Part shown: positions 50,407 through 63,060 of the stretch, piece by piece | How positions within the stretch are numbered: position 1 is the first letter of the stretch | Layout of the letters: the number at the start of each line of letters is the position of its first letter | Assembly (NCBI GenBank): GCA_017893485.1 | Contig: CM030366.1 | Span: 75,521,227-75,585,226, forward strand | Length of the DNA stretch: 64,000 nt | From: Hemerocallis citrina | Lineage: Eukaryota > Streptophyta > Magnoliopsida > Asparagales > Asphodelaceae | Direction of reading: 5' to 3' | Notes under the pieces: generated by a model | The model's database searches: none | What the model was told of the DNA's origin: nothing | The model's input: only the letters and a program-made list of their open reading frames with translations | Program-made: the position numbers and the translations under genes

Positions 50407-50930
50407 TGAGATGGCTAAAAATATAACCAAATCAGGACCGTTCAAATCGGGCACGAATATTAAAGTTCTCACGAGTAAAACGGTAATTTTACCTACAAAC
50501 GGGCTGAAATGGGAACTGGGTCTTTCTTCAAGGCCCAATAACCCATAAACGGATCTGTCTTATTGGGTATAGGTAGCAGCCCATTATAAACCAACCCATG
50601 TCATTTAAAGAGTAATTCAAATTCATGGTTATCTCTAAGAGGTGGTTTAAACCGTCTCTCTTATCATGAAACGATTTAAACTCTACATCTTATCCAAAAA
50701 TACCGAGACATAGGGATAAATGATTATCTCTAAACTGTCTCTAAAGGTGACTATAAATACCCCTCTCCCCCCACCATAAAAAAGGTAATCAATATTTTTC
50801 CACATAAAGCTCTTTCATAATCTTCCTGATTACTGACAAGAGCGTTGGAGGGTTCATCGCCGGATCCATCCCGATGTATCGAACTTCTTGCAGGTTCACG
50901 GCAGCGGCAAGAAACCAGTCAAATGTCGGT
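50407..50930 (+). repeat. E0 3' LTR, 3' end truncated
   Basis: TGAGATGGCTAAAAATA... aligns with the Tat1 LTR throughout: GGTAATTTTACCTACAAACG near 50480, ACTATAAATACCCC (TATA) near 50752, TTTTTCCACATAAAGCTC near 50796, CAAGAGCGTTGGAGGG near 50837, TCTTGCAGGTTCACGGCAGC near 50886. Similarity stops near 50930, about 60-70 bp short of a full LTR. Confidence 0.78.
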
Positions 50931-53486
50931 GAAAGTAAATATGTTTTCCTTTATTGTTTGCAAAAGAATCCAGAAATTCATATGTTTGCTCCCACACAAA
51001 ATTAGAAGCAACAGAAATCCTAGAAACAATCCTGACCTATTTAAAGGGCTGCAAACTTTCGGCCTCCCTCTTTTCTCTTGGGATTTTTGTGATTTTGTGA
51101 TATTGGAGAGTCGATCTATTGCTTGGAGGAGAAGGCTACTATTTTGTAACAATTTTCTTCAAGAGGTGGGTAACACTCAATCTCTCTTTCTATGTTTCTA
51201 TCTCATAGATATGTGGTATCATGCTAGGGATGAATTTTTTTAGTCATTGGTTGTATGTTAGCATGATTGTGGAAGTTGTTATAAGATACTTGTAGGAATG
51301 TATGTTTAATGTGAGATTATTGATTATATTACATTTAAAAAATGAATCTTGATTGTATGTGAAACTAAAATAAATTGTTCTTGAATAATGGAGTTTTCTA
51401 TGCATGAAAGATAGTTTTTATTTATAGAAATAGATCTAATGAACCTGTGTGTTATTGTAGATGTGTAGATCCGAGTGTATGATAACATGATTTAAATAAT
51501 TAAAAGATGAGATCTTTATGAGTTATTTACTATTTTAATTCATGATGAGTTGAATACTAGGATTTTTATACATGAATTATGTGTTAAAACCCATTGGAAT
51601 AATATACTTGAAGGTGTAGAACTAGGGTTAGGGTTGAACAGTGGTTTCGGGTTCGGGTCTACTCATCTTGATTCTCAGAACCAAGATGACAGATTATGAG
51701 GTTGGACTTACTGGTTGGCGCGTGCATGTGGCGTTGGGTCTGTGCTGGTCGTGTGTTCGAAACCTGGGGGCACTGTGTTTCTTTTGGGGATGATTTAATT
51801 TATTAAATAACCATTATATTTATATATATGGACAATTCTTTTGGAGCATCAGTAAAATTATATTTTATTTTTTTTGGAATAATTGAGATTTACACTGGGT
51901 CAGATAAATTCCAAATTTCGAGTGCATAAACCTATATTTTGATGAATAAAGCTCTCAATTTCGAAGATTTAATTGGTTGGTTTTGGAAAATTAAATTTTG
52001 GATATTTTTGGAGCTATTTCCAGAGTTTAAAGAGAATTAATGTTCAATTTTTAATTGAATCAATTTCATAAATTTGATTGCGTTTCAAACATGGAAAAGA
52101 GTTTTTTTTAATGGAAGTAAAAGTGTTCAAAAAAAATTGATTTGTTTCTATAAATGAAGAGGCCTTCTTGGAAGTGAATTATTTATTTAATGAAAAGTGA
52201 GTTATGATAGAATGATTGTGGATAGATGAATGTTTATTTTTTAAATGAGATGTTAAATTATGATTGTGAACTAGTGGAAAAGTGGTGTTTCCAGAAATGA
52301 ACAGAAGAAATATTTGTTAATTGAATCAAGTGGGGTTCTTGATTGCAAATTAGAGTTATTATGAGAACCCTAAATGGACGCTTGAGGTGTTGAGTTGTGT
52401 GTACTAGAGACTGAGAGAACCCTAGTGTATCGGCAGTGGATATTTTGACTGTAGGAAATTTGCCTAAGGGGCTAGTGTTCCTAGTTTGGCAAGTGAAGTC
52501 CGGTAGAGTGGAGCTAGTTCTAGATGGCTCAGGTTACCACTAATACAAACCTAAGGACAGACACTAGTTGGTGTGTGATGAAATAAGGGCAAACATGAGT
52601 AGGGGGCTTTGTATGGTCTGCTGTGTGAGATGATCCCCGAAATTATCGAGATGTGAATTGAAGTGTCTCCAGTTCATCTGCAGTGTGGGATTGATCTCCA
52701 AAATTATCGTGATCGAGGCGACGCTCAAGGCATGTTAGTGGGTGGTGAGGCGCCATGACTTGCGGTGTGAGATTGAATCCCTAGAATTATCGAGATGTGA
52801 ATGGAAATGTCTCCATCTCATCTACGGTGTGGGGTTGTTCTATGGAATTATTGGGGTATGAGCTAGGTACTCACAAATTGTCCAAATCTTGTAGTAGCCA
52901 CAGGTGTAGGTTTGCATGTCGAGGGATTGAACCCTAAATGAGGTGAACGTAAGGGCTTGCCCTCGGACCTATGTACTATGGGATGCATAGAATCTAAACA
53001 AGTGTGCATTAGTGTGCATCATGAGCATTGTGTTTCTTGAACCTTGTTTTCAACAATTTTCTTTGTTTTCTTGACATACACTTATTCTCCTAAGTTTAGT
53101 TGTACTTGTTGATTTATGAATCTTTTATTGTTGTTTTATTTTATGTTGTGTGACAAGTTTGTGATTGTGAGACTTTGGAGGGTTACTATTACTATAGTAT
53201 TGCGTCGGTTGTATTCAACTGACGTGCCCACTTTTCAGTAGTTTTGCCGGATTTGCAAGTAAGTCGTTTGAGCAAGTTAAAGCTTGGACTTTGAAACGAC
53301 TGAAGTTTAAGTCTTGAAATGTGTTGTAATAAATATGTTTAAATTCTCTGTTGTGCATTGTAATAAAGAACTATTGTAAAGAAAAGTTGTATTTTTCCTT
53401 TGTTTTACACTGTTTTTGGATTACATTGAAGTAAAAATTCTAGAGTTGTGTCTCTTATTTCTATTATGGAAATTTGGGGCGCTATA
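50930..53486 (+). repeat. D-like LTR, 5' end missing
   Basis: It ends AATTTGGGGCGCTATA at 53486, like the end of D (AATTTGGGGCGCTACA). It shares TATTTAAAGG near 51039, CCTAAGGACAGACACTAGT near 52549 (D: about 44640) and CCTATGTACTATGGGATGCA near 52968 (D: about 45090). About 0.7 kb of the 5' part is absent. No coding region. Confidence 0.75.
52615..52870 (+). repeat. Tandem repeat inside the D-like LTR
   Basis: Copies of TGTGAGAT...CCC(C/T)(G/A)(A/G)AATTATCGAGATGTGAAT recur near 52625, 52690, 52760 and 52830, about 65-70 bp apart. They sit at the same relative place as the 50-bp array of D but differ in sequence. Confidence 0.65.
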
Positions 53487-54654
53487 AGGAGAGACCATCA
53501 AGGTTGAGATCAGGATACATCTCCTTAACCTAGTCCTGCCCCGTGATGACCTTGTCCATAGTGCTATCAAGGTCTGCCTTCAGCTCCCTCCGCTTTGACT
53601 CCAAAGCTGCCTTCTCCTTTAGCAGACGCTCCTAAACTAAAGCCATGGACGTGAGTTCCTCCTTCAGAGCCTTCCCTCTCCTCTCGAGGTCCTCAGCACG
53701 GAGCTTCACCTCTTTATACCCCTTCTCAACCTGTTGCGCCCTTCGGTGTGCGCACTTGAGCTCATGCTCACATTGCCTCTTCATCTCCGCCCCTTGAAGG
53801 ACAGCCTGTTGAAGGAAAAAAGAAACACTTAAAAAAATTCAAAACTAAAAAATAAGAGGTTACGACTCCTCGAGGTCGGGCTCATACCCTAATAGAAGCC
53901 TGGGAAAACTTAAGGTAACTCGACTCCAGGTCTCATGGGCGAGGGTCTTCCTGTCCCTCGGCAGAGGAAGATGGGTCACCACCTCAAGGGCCAACCTAAC
54001 CCTCCTTTATGGAGTCAACTGTTTTCACAACCCAATCAGGCCTGAAGGTTTCCCCCACTTTCTCACCAAGAATAATTCTTAGCACCAGATTAACTGGAGA
54101 AAGGGGAGGCGTTGCCAAATCGGTGACCTTCAGCGTTTCCTCGCTAGGTGGCACCCTCGGGGACTCCTTCTGATCAGTGGTGATTAAGGCATTTAACCAC
54201 TTCGCCCTATCGGACCATCCCCCAAGAGATTTATTAGAGGTCGAGGCCGGTGCCCTCTTCTTCCCCTTCGATTCCTCAACAGGCTTTTTCTTCGATAGCT
54301 CGACCCGCCGAGCCATGATGGCGTCGTCAACCTTCATGGTTGGAAAGAAAAACACAATAGCGTTAAGACCAGGCAAAAGCGTTTGCTGCAAAAGGAAACT
54401 AAGAACATACACAGCACATATGGACTCAAGCCACTCTTTTCTAGCTTCACCTCAGTCACCCTCATCCAATTTATGTTTCCTCCTGTGAACAACTTCATGA
54501 ACTCTTCCTCCTCCTTCGAGGTGAAGTCCTCCCCCTTTGGGGACGTAACCTTCGGGATGTCGTACACCCATCGGGTGGGAATATCCTAAGGCTTGAGGCT
54601 GGTGATGATGAAGTACTTCGACTTCCAATCCTTAATCGAGTCAAGGTGGTTATG
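53487..54654 (-). pseudogene. Fragment of a third Tat antisense gene (exons 1-3)
   Basis: Read on the - strand. 54654-54334 holds D-S-I-K-D-W-K-S-K-Y-F-I-I and N-W-M-R-V-T-E-V (exon 1 end). 54412-53996 holds a Lys-rich start with A-R-R-V-E-L-S-K-K-K, then F-R-P-D-W (exon 2). 53815-53487 holds the coiled coil followed by M-Y-P-D-L-N-L (exon 3), with at least two in-frame stops. The N-terminal V-F-P-V-D block is lost because an LTR starts at 54655. Exon order and boundaries match Tat1 and Tat2. The surrounding element is otherwise gone. Confidence 0.7.
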
Positions 54655-56599
54655 TGTAATATCCCGGTCAGATATTATATTTGTATAATAATTATTTTTT
54701 TTAATTAAAATATTTTTATGGAAATTTCTTGGTTTTTCTAAATAAAAAGTTATCTGGATATATATACTAATAAGTATATACAGGTAGTGTATCAGTTTTG
54801 TGCACTTGTACAAAACCCTGAAAAAAATGCGTTTTTGAGAAAATGTCTGAAAAATCCCGGGCAGGTATTTAAAAATATTATTTTTTTATTTTTTTGTTTT
54901 TTTCAGAATAGAAATATTTTTGGTGGATATCACCCAGTTTTGCTAATAAACATTATCTGTGTGTATATACCAGTCTGTATGCATCTGTATTGTATCAAAT
55001 TGGTACAGGAATCTTCCGAGCCGATAATAAAATTTATTTTATTATTACTTTTAGAATTAAATTACTTTTATACGGATTATGCGGTTTTACAAACAGAAAT
55101 TATCGGTATATATATACATACGTATGTTATTGTACCGATTTTATACGTTTGTACAAATCATGTAGTATGTGTTTTGGACAAAAATATCTTATTTTTTTCA
55201 TGATTAATCAAAATTGGATGGCAAGGATTTATTTGAAGGCTTAAACCTAGGGTTAAGATTAATTAGAGATACATAAGAGTTAATGTGTCTTCTACTAGAA
55301 CAATTTCCTCCACCTCACCCCCTCCACCTCATCACCTCAAGGCCGCCCAAAATGAACCCCAAGGGGGTTTGTGCAATTGTGCAAGTGTATTTTGCACTCT
55401 CCACCTCTCTTTTATCCTATAAAAATCCCACCCCTTCACTCTCTGTCTCATTTTACAAGGAAAAAAAAGAGAGGAAAAGAAAGAGAAGAAAACCCTAAGT
55501 GTTCTTTATTTAGGGGTTTTCCATAAGAGTGTTCTTCATTCAAGTTGTAGTAGAAAGCTAAGGAGGAAGGAGAAGGTTACTAGCTAGTCCTTCCTACAAA
55601 GAGATCTAAGGTGGGGATTCTCTACTTCTCTTGTTATGTTTTGTTCTCTTTTTATGTGTTTCTTTCTCTTTTTATTTTGTTATATGTGAAAAGAACCCAT
55701 CTTTAAGGGTTAGAAATGGTTGTATGTGAAAAAGAACCCATCCTTGATGGTTGGTTGTTGTAGGCTAAAAAATCTTTATGATGGTGGATGTGTATGTGTA
55801 TGTTCTATAACAACTTGGACTAATTCCTAAACATATAAATGGTTGTAGCTTAAAAAGAACTCATCTTTAAGATGTGTTGCTGTGTATGTGTGTTCCTAAA
55901 TAAGTTGGACTAAAGCCTAAGCATAAACAAGGTTGTAAGGATCAAAATGACCCCATGAAAAGATGGATAAGAGGACTTAAATAAAAGGCATAAAGATTGA
56001 GTCTTTAAAGACTTTGTTGTGGTTATTTTTGCTAAACTAATAACTTGGACTAAATTGTTTCGGCATATGAGTAGTGTGGATCTAAGAAGATCACATGAAA
56101 AGTTTGAAGGGAGGAACTCACTAAAGAACCGATAAAGATGGAATCTTTAGCTTAGTATGTTTATTATTGTTATTATGGTTGTTTTGTTGAACACAAAACT
56201 TAACTTAGACTATAACTATGTGCATATAAAGGTTAGTGTAGTGAAAATATTTACATAACCATCTTAGGGTTGTAGAACTCATCTAGCTATATAAAAGATA
56301 AGTTTTGTTGTATGTTGCTCTCTACTTTTGTTAGTAAATCAATCTTTACTAACCCTAGTTCATAAAAAGTTGATCTTGTTGCATGTAGAAACTTGTAGGT
56401 TGAAGAAAAGACAGTTTTGTAATATGTAGGATTTGTAGATTAAATAAAAGTAGGTTTTGTAATATGTAGGACTTTTAAATTCCATAAAGATAGATTCTTG
56501 TAATAGTTAAGTAGGACTTGTAATTTACAAAAGAAGTAGTTTTTGTAATAGCTAGATAAAGTCCTTAGTATCTTTATGAGTTTACTACCATTCTTAAAT

Positions 56600-57330
56600 T
56601 GATTATAGTAAGTATACCATGCATGAGTTGTAGTAGAGAATCATGCTTGAGATGTAGCAAAGAAACCATGCTTGAGTTGTTGTAGTAAAGAAACCCATCA
56701 TGCTTAAGTTATATATTGCTAAGAATAAAAAAGAACCCATGAACCATGCTTGAGTTGCTATTGTAGTAAAAGAATCAAAAAGAACCCATATACCATGCTT
56801 GAGTTGTTGTAGGTTGAAGTAATAAAGAAACTCATACTTAAGTTGTAAACCATGCTTGAGTTGTTGTAGGTTGATGTAGTAATGAAACAAATGTTTAAAT
56901 TGTATTCATGCTTGAGTTGTAGAAAGAAACCATGCTTGAGTTGTTGTAAGTTGATGTAGTAAAGAAATCCATGCATGAGTTGTATACCATGCTTGAGTTG
57001 TTGTAGGTTGATGTAGTAATGAAACTCATGCTTAAGTTGTATACCATGCTTGAGTTGTTGTAGGTTGATGTAGTAATGAAACCCATGCTTAAGTTGTATA
57101 CCATGCTTGAGTTGTTGTAGTAAGAAACACATGCTTAAACTATATTCATGCTTGAGTTGTAGAAAGAAACCATGCTTGAGTTGTTGTAGGTTGATGTAGT
57201 AAAGAACCCATGCTTGAGTTGTAGTTCTAGTAAAGAACCCATACTTAAGATATGTAGTTGTTCTAGATTTAAAAGAATCCATGCTTGAATTTGTATGGTT
57301 GTTTTAGATTCAAAAGAATCCATGCATATT
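56600..57330 (+). repeat. Tandem repeat CCATGCTTGAGTTGTTGTAG
   Basis: About ten irregular units near 57 bp, each with CCATGCTTGAGTTGTTGTAG, a GTTGATGTAGTAA part and CCCATGCTTAAGTTGTAT. Confidence 0.85.
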
Positions 57331-57878
57331 TAAGTTATATGTTGTAGTGGTTGTTATGAAATTCTAAAAGGAACCCATGAGTTTAGCTTGCATGCTAATT
57401 CAATTGAATTATTGAAATGAACCCATGTTCCATAGTTGTTCTAGTTTGGTTTTAAGAAGAAACCCATAAAACCAGCTCCATGATAGTTCTAGCTCGAATT
57501 AATGAGGAAACCATGCATTTAGGTTCTAGGTGGTTCTAGCTCAACCTTGAGAAAGAACCCATGAACCTAGTCACATGTTGTCCTAGGTCAAATTTGGGAA
57601 AAAGAACCCATGAGTTCTAGTTGTGTGCGGTTCTAATTGAAATTGGACTATATGATGTGAACATGCTTCACCTTCAATATATGGGTAATAATGATTGGGA
57701 AAGTCGCTAGTTTCATACGTAGCTTATTTGGTTCGTATGTATGTTGTTGTCACGTACGAAGCTCATTGGCTCGTATGTAGGTATTGCTTTAAATAGGTAG
57801 GCTGTGAGTGGATCCGAAGAGATCTCGTGAATTCTAAATTAAGACTTGGTTAATTATGTCGATAAATTATTGCACTCT

Positions 57879-58025
57879 CTAGAAGAGGGACACGTACGGT
57901 GCTTTTTCATGTCGAGTTGGAAGCACAGTGGTATGTCTCGCTTGTTTGGTTAGAAGAGGGACATGTGCGGTGCTTTTTTATGTCAAGTTGGAAACACAGT
58001 GGCATGTCTCGCTTGTTTGGTTAGG
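57879..58025 (+). repeat. Two 71-bp direct repeats
   Basis: AGAAGAGGGACACGTACGGT... and AGAAGAGGGACATGTGCGGT... are adjacent copies ending GTCTCGCTTGTTTGGTTAG. Confidence 0.8.
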
Positions 58026-58114
58026 GTTAGTAAGATCGTTAGGGTAGTAACAGTTACTTAACCATTTTTATCAATAAATTGCCAAAGAGTGAGAGTTGTT
58101 GTCAGGGGTGATAC

Positions 58115-61100
58115 TGTAACACCTAGAATTTTAAAATACCAGAAATTATTCGTTTTAATATTTTTGTAGGGGTGAGAATTATTTTTAAGCTATATCTTAT
58201 TATATTTTTTTTTTATTGATATTGGTATAGATATTTATGGTAGATTGGTACTATTGATATATTGGGGCCATGAGTTGAGATTTTATATGAATAATTATTA
58301 TTCATTTATTTTATAATTTTGAAGGATTATTACGAAGTAGTTTTAATATATTTTGTAGGGTTGGTATTATTAAAGTAGAGGGTTGGGTTTTAGTTGAAAT
58401 ATATTAAGAATTGGGGGCGTATATGTAATATTTCTTTACATTATTAATTTTTATTTTACTTTTTACAAAAACCCCTCCCACCTCTCTCCTTCCTTCTCCC
58501 TTCTCCTTCTCCTTCCCGTTTCTTTCCCTAAACCGAAGAAGAAGAAACCCACCACCCCCCGGCCTCCTTCTCCTTCTCTTCCTTCTCCGTTCACTCCCAA
58601 CCGAAAGAAACCCACCCCCTCTCCTTCTCCTTTCCTTCTTCCTCTTCCCGATCGGAAAGAAACCCCACACCGAAACCCATCGCCGATCACTTCCCTACGC
58701 TCAAATCCCCTCCGATTCTTCGTCGATTCCAAATTAAATCGGGGGGTAGACTAAGTGAAGGGTTTCTCTACATCGTGGTAGCCTCGGATTTTCGAAAGGA
58801 TTTCGGGAAGGTAAATCCTAAATTATTTATTGTATAAAATTGAGTTGGGTTAATTTCTATTGAGTAGGATTATTAAGGTAGGAAGATTATGAGATGTTGG
58901 AAATGGTGGATGAGAGAAAGTAGCGGATTATTAGAGAAATTGCAAGTTATTAGTAAATTAGGGTTTTGGGTTAGTAAAAGATCATTATATATCTAAGAAT
59001 TATCTCTTGTTTGATAGTAGAAATTCTTGTTAAGTTATTAGAATTATTTGGGGATGCACGTGTGCATTCTAGTAATTCAATAAAATACCTGAGTGACATT
59101 AGGATTAGTGTTATCATTTCCTGTAGCTGGTTTGGATGTTTTGAGCCCTAATTGCCTTGAAATTTGATGATAGGAAATGCCAGCGACTTTGGATGCGATG
59201 GGGAGAAGTGATGTTTCGAGTCTTCGTGAGATAGCAGGTGAGTATACTTATACTAGGGATATAGTCTCCCTTGACAAAATTTTATGCGAGTTTGATGTGA
59301 TTTGTGTGAAATGCAACCAAATGGAGGTTTAACCGAAAATACGGAACTTTTTATATGTTGAAGTTGCGTTATATGGTGAATTTGTATGGTATTGAATAAT
59401 TGGTATTATGGGTGATATAGTGGATATCTATATATATGATGATATGAGGTAATTGGTGTTGATATACGTATGATATACAGAAGATAGATAAAGATGATAT
59501 ATATATGTGCGGTATTATGGTGTATTGAGCTATTTGGTGTATGTGTGTGATATATATGGGGGGCAGAATAATCATTCAATGCATTCTTGATATAAATAAT
59601 GTGGTGTTATAATCTGATTAATTAGTTAACCAGACGTATGCAAACATGTGATAATGAAATAATAAATGGTATGGTTTACTCATGAGGTGTGAGGTAATCA
59701 TAAAATAAATGATACAGTACAGTTGTGACATGCAATAAATGATATGATAAGTTTATATGTTGAAAGACAGGGTGAATGCTTGATGTGGTTTAATGATACG
59801 ATGATTAATATCGCGGGCACTGGATATGCATTAAATGGTAAGATAAAAGATAAGATGGTATGTGCTAATAAAATGTGTTATTAATTCACGTGATTAAAGT
59901 CAACGTTGTGGCAATTATTGAATTCATAAGTGTAAGGCGCGTGTTGATAAAGTAAGATGGATAGATGAAATGATTCATGCTAATAACAGATGGTTTTGTT
60001 GACCAGTACCTACAGCAATCCTGGGGGTTTGGGCTAGACCTCCTAATGCCCAAGGACCGACTTGGGAATAGTGGACCCAAACTATGTTTGGGGTAAGTGG
60101 TTTTTATCGCCCAAGCTATCGGCTTGAGGCCCGGTTGTTCCCTCGATGACAGCTGTCGCGAGGAAGTACCCAGTTTATCTGGGGTTAGTGGTTTTTCCCT
60201 CTTGGCTTCGGCTGGGAGGAAGTACCCAGGTTACCTGGGGTCAGTGGCTAATTCCCTCTTGGCTTCGGCTGGGAGGAAGTACCCAAGTTCTACTTAGGGT
60301 TAGTGGTTCCCTCGCTAGTTCGGCGAGGAGGAAAACGTAACCTCGGACGAGTAAGACTCTGGGAGAGCATCGGGCCGCGTGTTTACTGGGCTGTCGACTT
60401 TCAGTATGTTGAGATACTGTGGCTCACTGGTCGACAAACTAATAAAACAAATAAGTGTAAATAAGAATGTGTAAGTAATGAAAGTGAATTGTGAATGTGA
60501 AAGAAAGTGGTTGTGGATGAAATGCAGCATGTGGTTAATTTAAATGAAAAGTAAAAGAGACGTGTGTTAATATGAACAGTATGAAGTAATTGTGTAATGT
60601 AAATGATTATTTAGTAAAATGCAGTATGCTATAAGTTGTTACACCTTGGAATTGTGTCAAGGAACTACCTGCCTGCTATTTCTGTGGAAATGGTGGGAAC
60701 TACCTGCTTTGGCATAATCCGCAGGGTGAGTTGACATGATATTGGTAATAATTAATGGAAATGAAGAATTAAGTAAAGTGAAGATGAATAGTAATTGAAG
60801 TGAATTAATAACCAAGGTATCGGCTTGAGATGTGATGTGATGTTACCCAGACCATGTGTTTGGGGTGTGGCGATTATTACCCAAGCTATCGGCTTTGGGG
60901 TGTGATATATTATTGCCCAAGCTATGTTTGAGGATATGGAGTATAAATTGATGTGAATGAAAGTGAAATTAATGGTAACTTGAGAAATAAGTGAAAATGA
61001 AAGTAAGTTTAATTCTCAATAAGATTGAGTAGTAACTAAGTGATATAATGATATGAGAATGAGCTATAACACATGCTTTTGATGCAATGTGAATAAGCAT

Positions 61101-62314
61101 TCTAATATTTAGGTGTTGTTAATGAAATGTGATGAAATGCCAGTACCTCACAAAGTGAAATGAAATGTGATGTTTGTGTTATACGACATAAATGAGTGCG
61201 ATATTCTGGGAATGAATGCATATGTTTATAATGCTATAAAAACATATAAACGTGATGTTATACCATAAAATAAATACTTGTAATGAGATGTTATGATGAG
61301 GTAGATGGTATTGTTGTTTGGATGTGTGCGATGTATGCAATAAGAAAATGGTTTTATTCACATAATTAACGAAATACTGTTATGATGATAATTGTGGAAA
61401 GATGAATATTCGTGCTATGCGAATGTAAAATAAGGATATATACGGGGTTGATGTGAAGCATGTCGTGAAATGTGTGAAGTTATGGATAATTATATAGTTG
61501 AATGCAGGTTGGTAAAGTATTTGATATAACATCGTATTGGTGATGTTGTTATGTTCAGAATTCAGGTTGCATCATCTTAACTTGATGTTTGTAAGTTTAA
61601 ATTATTTTCTTTATACCATTTTAATTTATTTATTATATTAATAATTATACTCTCACTAGAAATGGCTGACCCCTTAGTGTTTGGGGGGTTAGGGGGTCCT
61701 GGACTACCCTAGATCCCCTACTGTTACAGGTCCTCAACAGCGCAGAGGTGAGGGGTAGGTTTGTAGGGTGGAGGGTTATTTTTAAAAATTCTTGTATAAA
61801 TTAGTTAGGTGAATAGTGAAATTCGTGATTTAAATTGTAATTTGAATGTAAAAGTACCTAGATGTCGATGATGAGTATAGTGTGGGATAGTATGGTATGT
61901 TCTTGACCCGTACCCATCTCGTTGTGGCGTACCGGGCCCTGTGGTAGGTTTTACAAAGGTTTTTCTAAAATTTTTACTACGTTTTCAACGAAAATTATGG
62001 TTTTTAATTGGTAACTGCTATTCTGTTACGAGTTTGGCCCCCAGAACATGATATTATATTGCCTGTGTGATTCTGCTTATTTTGGCCTGGGGAGCCCGTG
62101 ATATTATTGCCTATGATGTGAGCTACGGAATTTAGAGCAGAATTCCGTAAGCGAATTGTGTTTCGAGGCAGTAATTACAGGGGAAACTCTGCCCAAATTT
62201 TAATTGAAATATAACTATCTTAGTTTATGTTTAAAGTGATATAGAAATTAAAAGAATTGAATTTAGAGGTTTAGTTTTGAGAAAGAAAAAAAAAAAAAAA
62301 ATTGGGTCGTTACA
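58115..62314 (+). repeat. Del-like 5' LTR, 4.2 kb
   Basis: TGTAACACC at 58115 and GGTCGTTACA at 62314 give a 6-bp inverted end (TGTAAC/GTTACA). The primer site three bases downstream proves the right boundary. It contains GCTGACCCCTTAGTG near 61666, shared with D, and an A run at about 62284-62301 just before the end. Minus-strand ORFs near 58404-58732 are Arg/Gly-rich shadows of a CT-rich leader. Confidence 0.9.
60150..60335 (+). repeat. Three 59-bp tandem repeats in the 4.2-kb LTR
   Basis: GAGGAAGTACCCAGTTTATC, GAGGAAGTACCCAGGTTACC and GAGGAAGTACCCAAGTTCTA, each followed by a TTAGTGG/TCAGTGG and CCCTC...TTCGGC segment. Confidence 0.85.
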
Positions 62315-62317
62315 GTT

Positions 62318-62329
62318 TGGTATCAGAGC
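62318..62329 (+). promoter_or_regulatory. Primer-binding site (initiator Met tRNA)
   Basis: TGGTATCAGAGC three bases after the LTR end. Confidence 0.92.
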
Positions 62330-62839
62330 ATAGGTTAACTAGGAATTTTGTTAATCCTAGTGATCTTGTCATGTGAGTATGGGTTCATTATTGCTTAGTC
62401 GGAGATAGAGAGTGTATTTTATGTGGGTGTTTTGTTAAGTATAGATTATATTATGGAAGGGAGCGATCCTCATTAGACTTTTTCTGACTTTGAGTCAGCA
62501 TTACCTTTCATGGCCCTGCATATAGGTTGACCTCTGTAGAAATCCCGGTGTGAATTTGTGTACTACTGGAGTATTCTATTATATGGATTGCTGTGTGCTG
62601 TAAGGGGCTATTCCCTGGAGATATTGTGTAGGTCCTATGGACGTATGTCCTATAGGTGTATATTTTATAGACTGAGGAGTGATGTGTGGTTATGGTTTTT
62701 ATCCCATATTCGGGGAGATTGATTGTTTGTGAAGGGTTATGCAGGTCATATGCATAGTTGGGGTATGATGCATGGAGGATTCGGGTGAGACAGCCCGATG
62801 AACTCAGTTTTTGATTGTATGTAATGCCTTGGACGATGA

Positions 62840-63060
62840 AATTATGCTCGTTGGGTTCGGTGGAAATATGTAAGGCAAAGATTGAGATTGTTGATGTGGT
62901 TTGCAAAGTTTCTAATATATTCGAAGAGGTTCTTGGTCCCCCATCTTGGCGACCTCTGAAGTTCAAGATCGATTTGATATTTGGTATGACTCCAATTTCT
63001 AAGTCAACTTGTGGTGTAGCACTTTAGGAATGGCGAGAGATGAAAGAGAATTTGTGGTGA
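62840..63060 (+). pseudogene. pol: Gypsy pol fragment, protease-RT linker
   Basis: The frame gives V-C-K-V-S-N-I-F-E-E-V-L, K-F-K-I-D-L-I-F-G-M-T-P-I-S-K and, after a TAG at 63025-63027, W-R-E-M-K-E. This order is the conserved stretch just before the RT of chromovirus-type gypsy elements. It lacks the protease before it and the RT catalytic domain after it. Several residues have drifted from the family pattern. It is a deletion remnant, not a gene. Confidence 0.65.

Larger units (their letters stand above)
1..50930 (+). mobile_element. E0: Tat-like Ty3/gypsy element, host of the nest (left end off window)
   Basis: The outermost visible layer on the + strand. It is read from three parts: a Tat-type gag tail (1-309), a tandem-repeat 3' region (480-1247 resuming at 48155), and a purine-rich tract plus Tat-like LTR at 50388-50930. 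Joining 1247 to 48160 restores the repeat phase, which shows that everything between arrived later. The gag frame stops just after the zinc-finger region, and no protease, RT or integrase follows, so this was a deletion derivative. Its 3' LTR is truncated where the next LTR begins. The lineage comes from gag and LTR similarity to Tat1 inside the same window. Confidence 0.72.
54655..58114 (+). repeat. Long Del-like LTR, 5' portion
   Basis: It begins TGTAATATCCCGGTC at 54655, inside the antisense gene fragment. A pyrimidine-rich leader with CTATAAAAATCCC near 55417 looks like its TATA region. It ends where the next LTR starts, with no terminus or primer site of its own, so it is truncated or interrupted by the 58115 element. 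No protein-coding region. The long Gln/Leu/His/Tyr-rich ORFs on the - strand are repeat shadows. Confidence 0.7.

Noticed and set aside
56603..57323. Long - strand ORFs rich in L-Q-Q-L-K-H-G
   Set aside because: Period equals the 57-bp DNA repeat; several frames show the same pattern.
58404..58732. Arg/Gly-rich - strand ORFs
   Set aside because: Complement of a CT-rich LTR leader; low complexity only.
60395..60440. GTCGAC sites in the 58115 LTR as further palindrome pairs
   Set aside because: Flanking bases do not match CAGTCGACTG and spacing is outside 20-22 bp.
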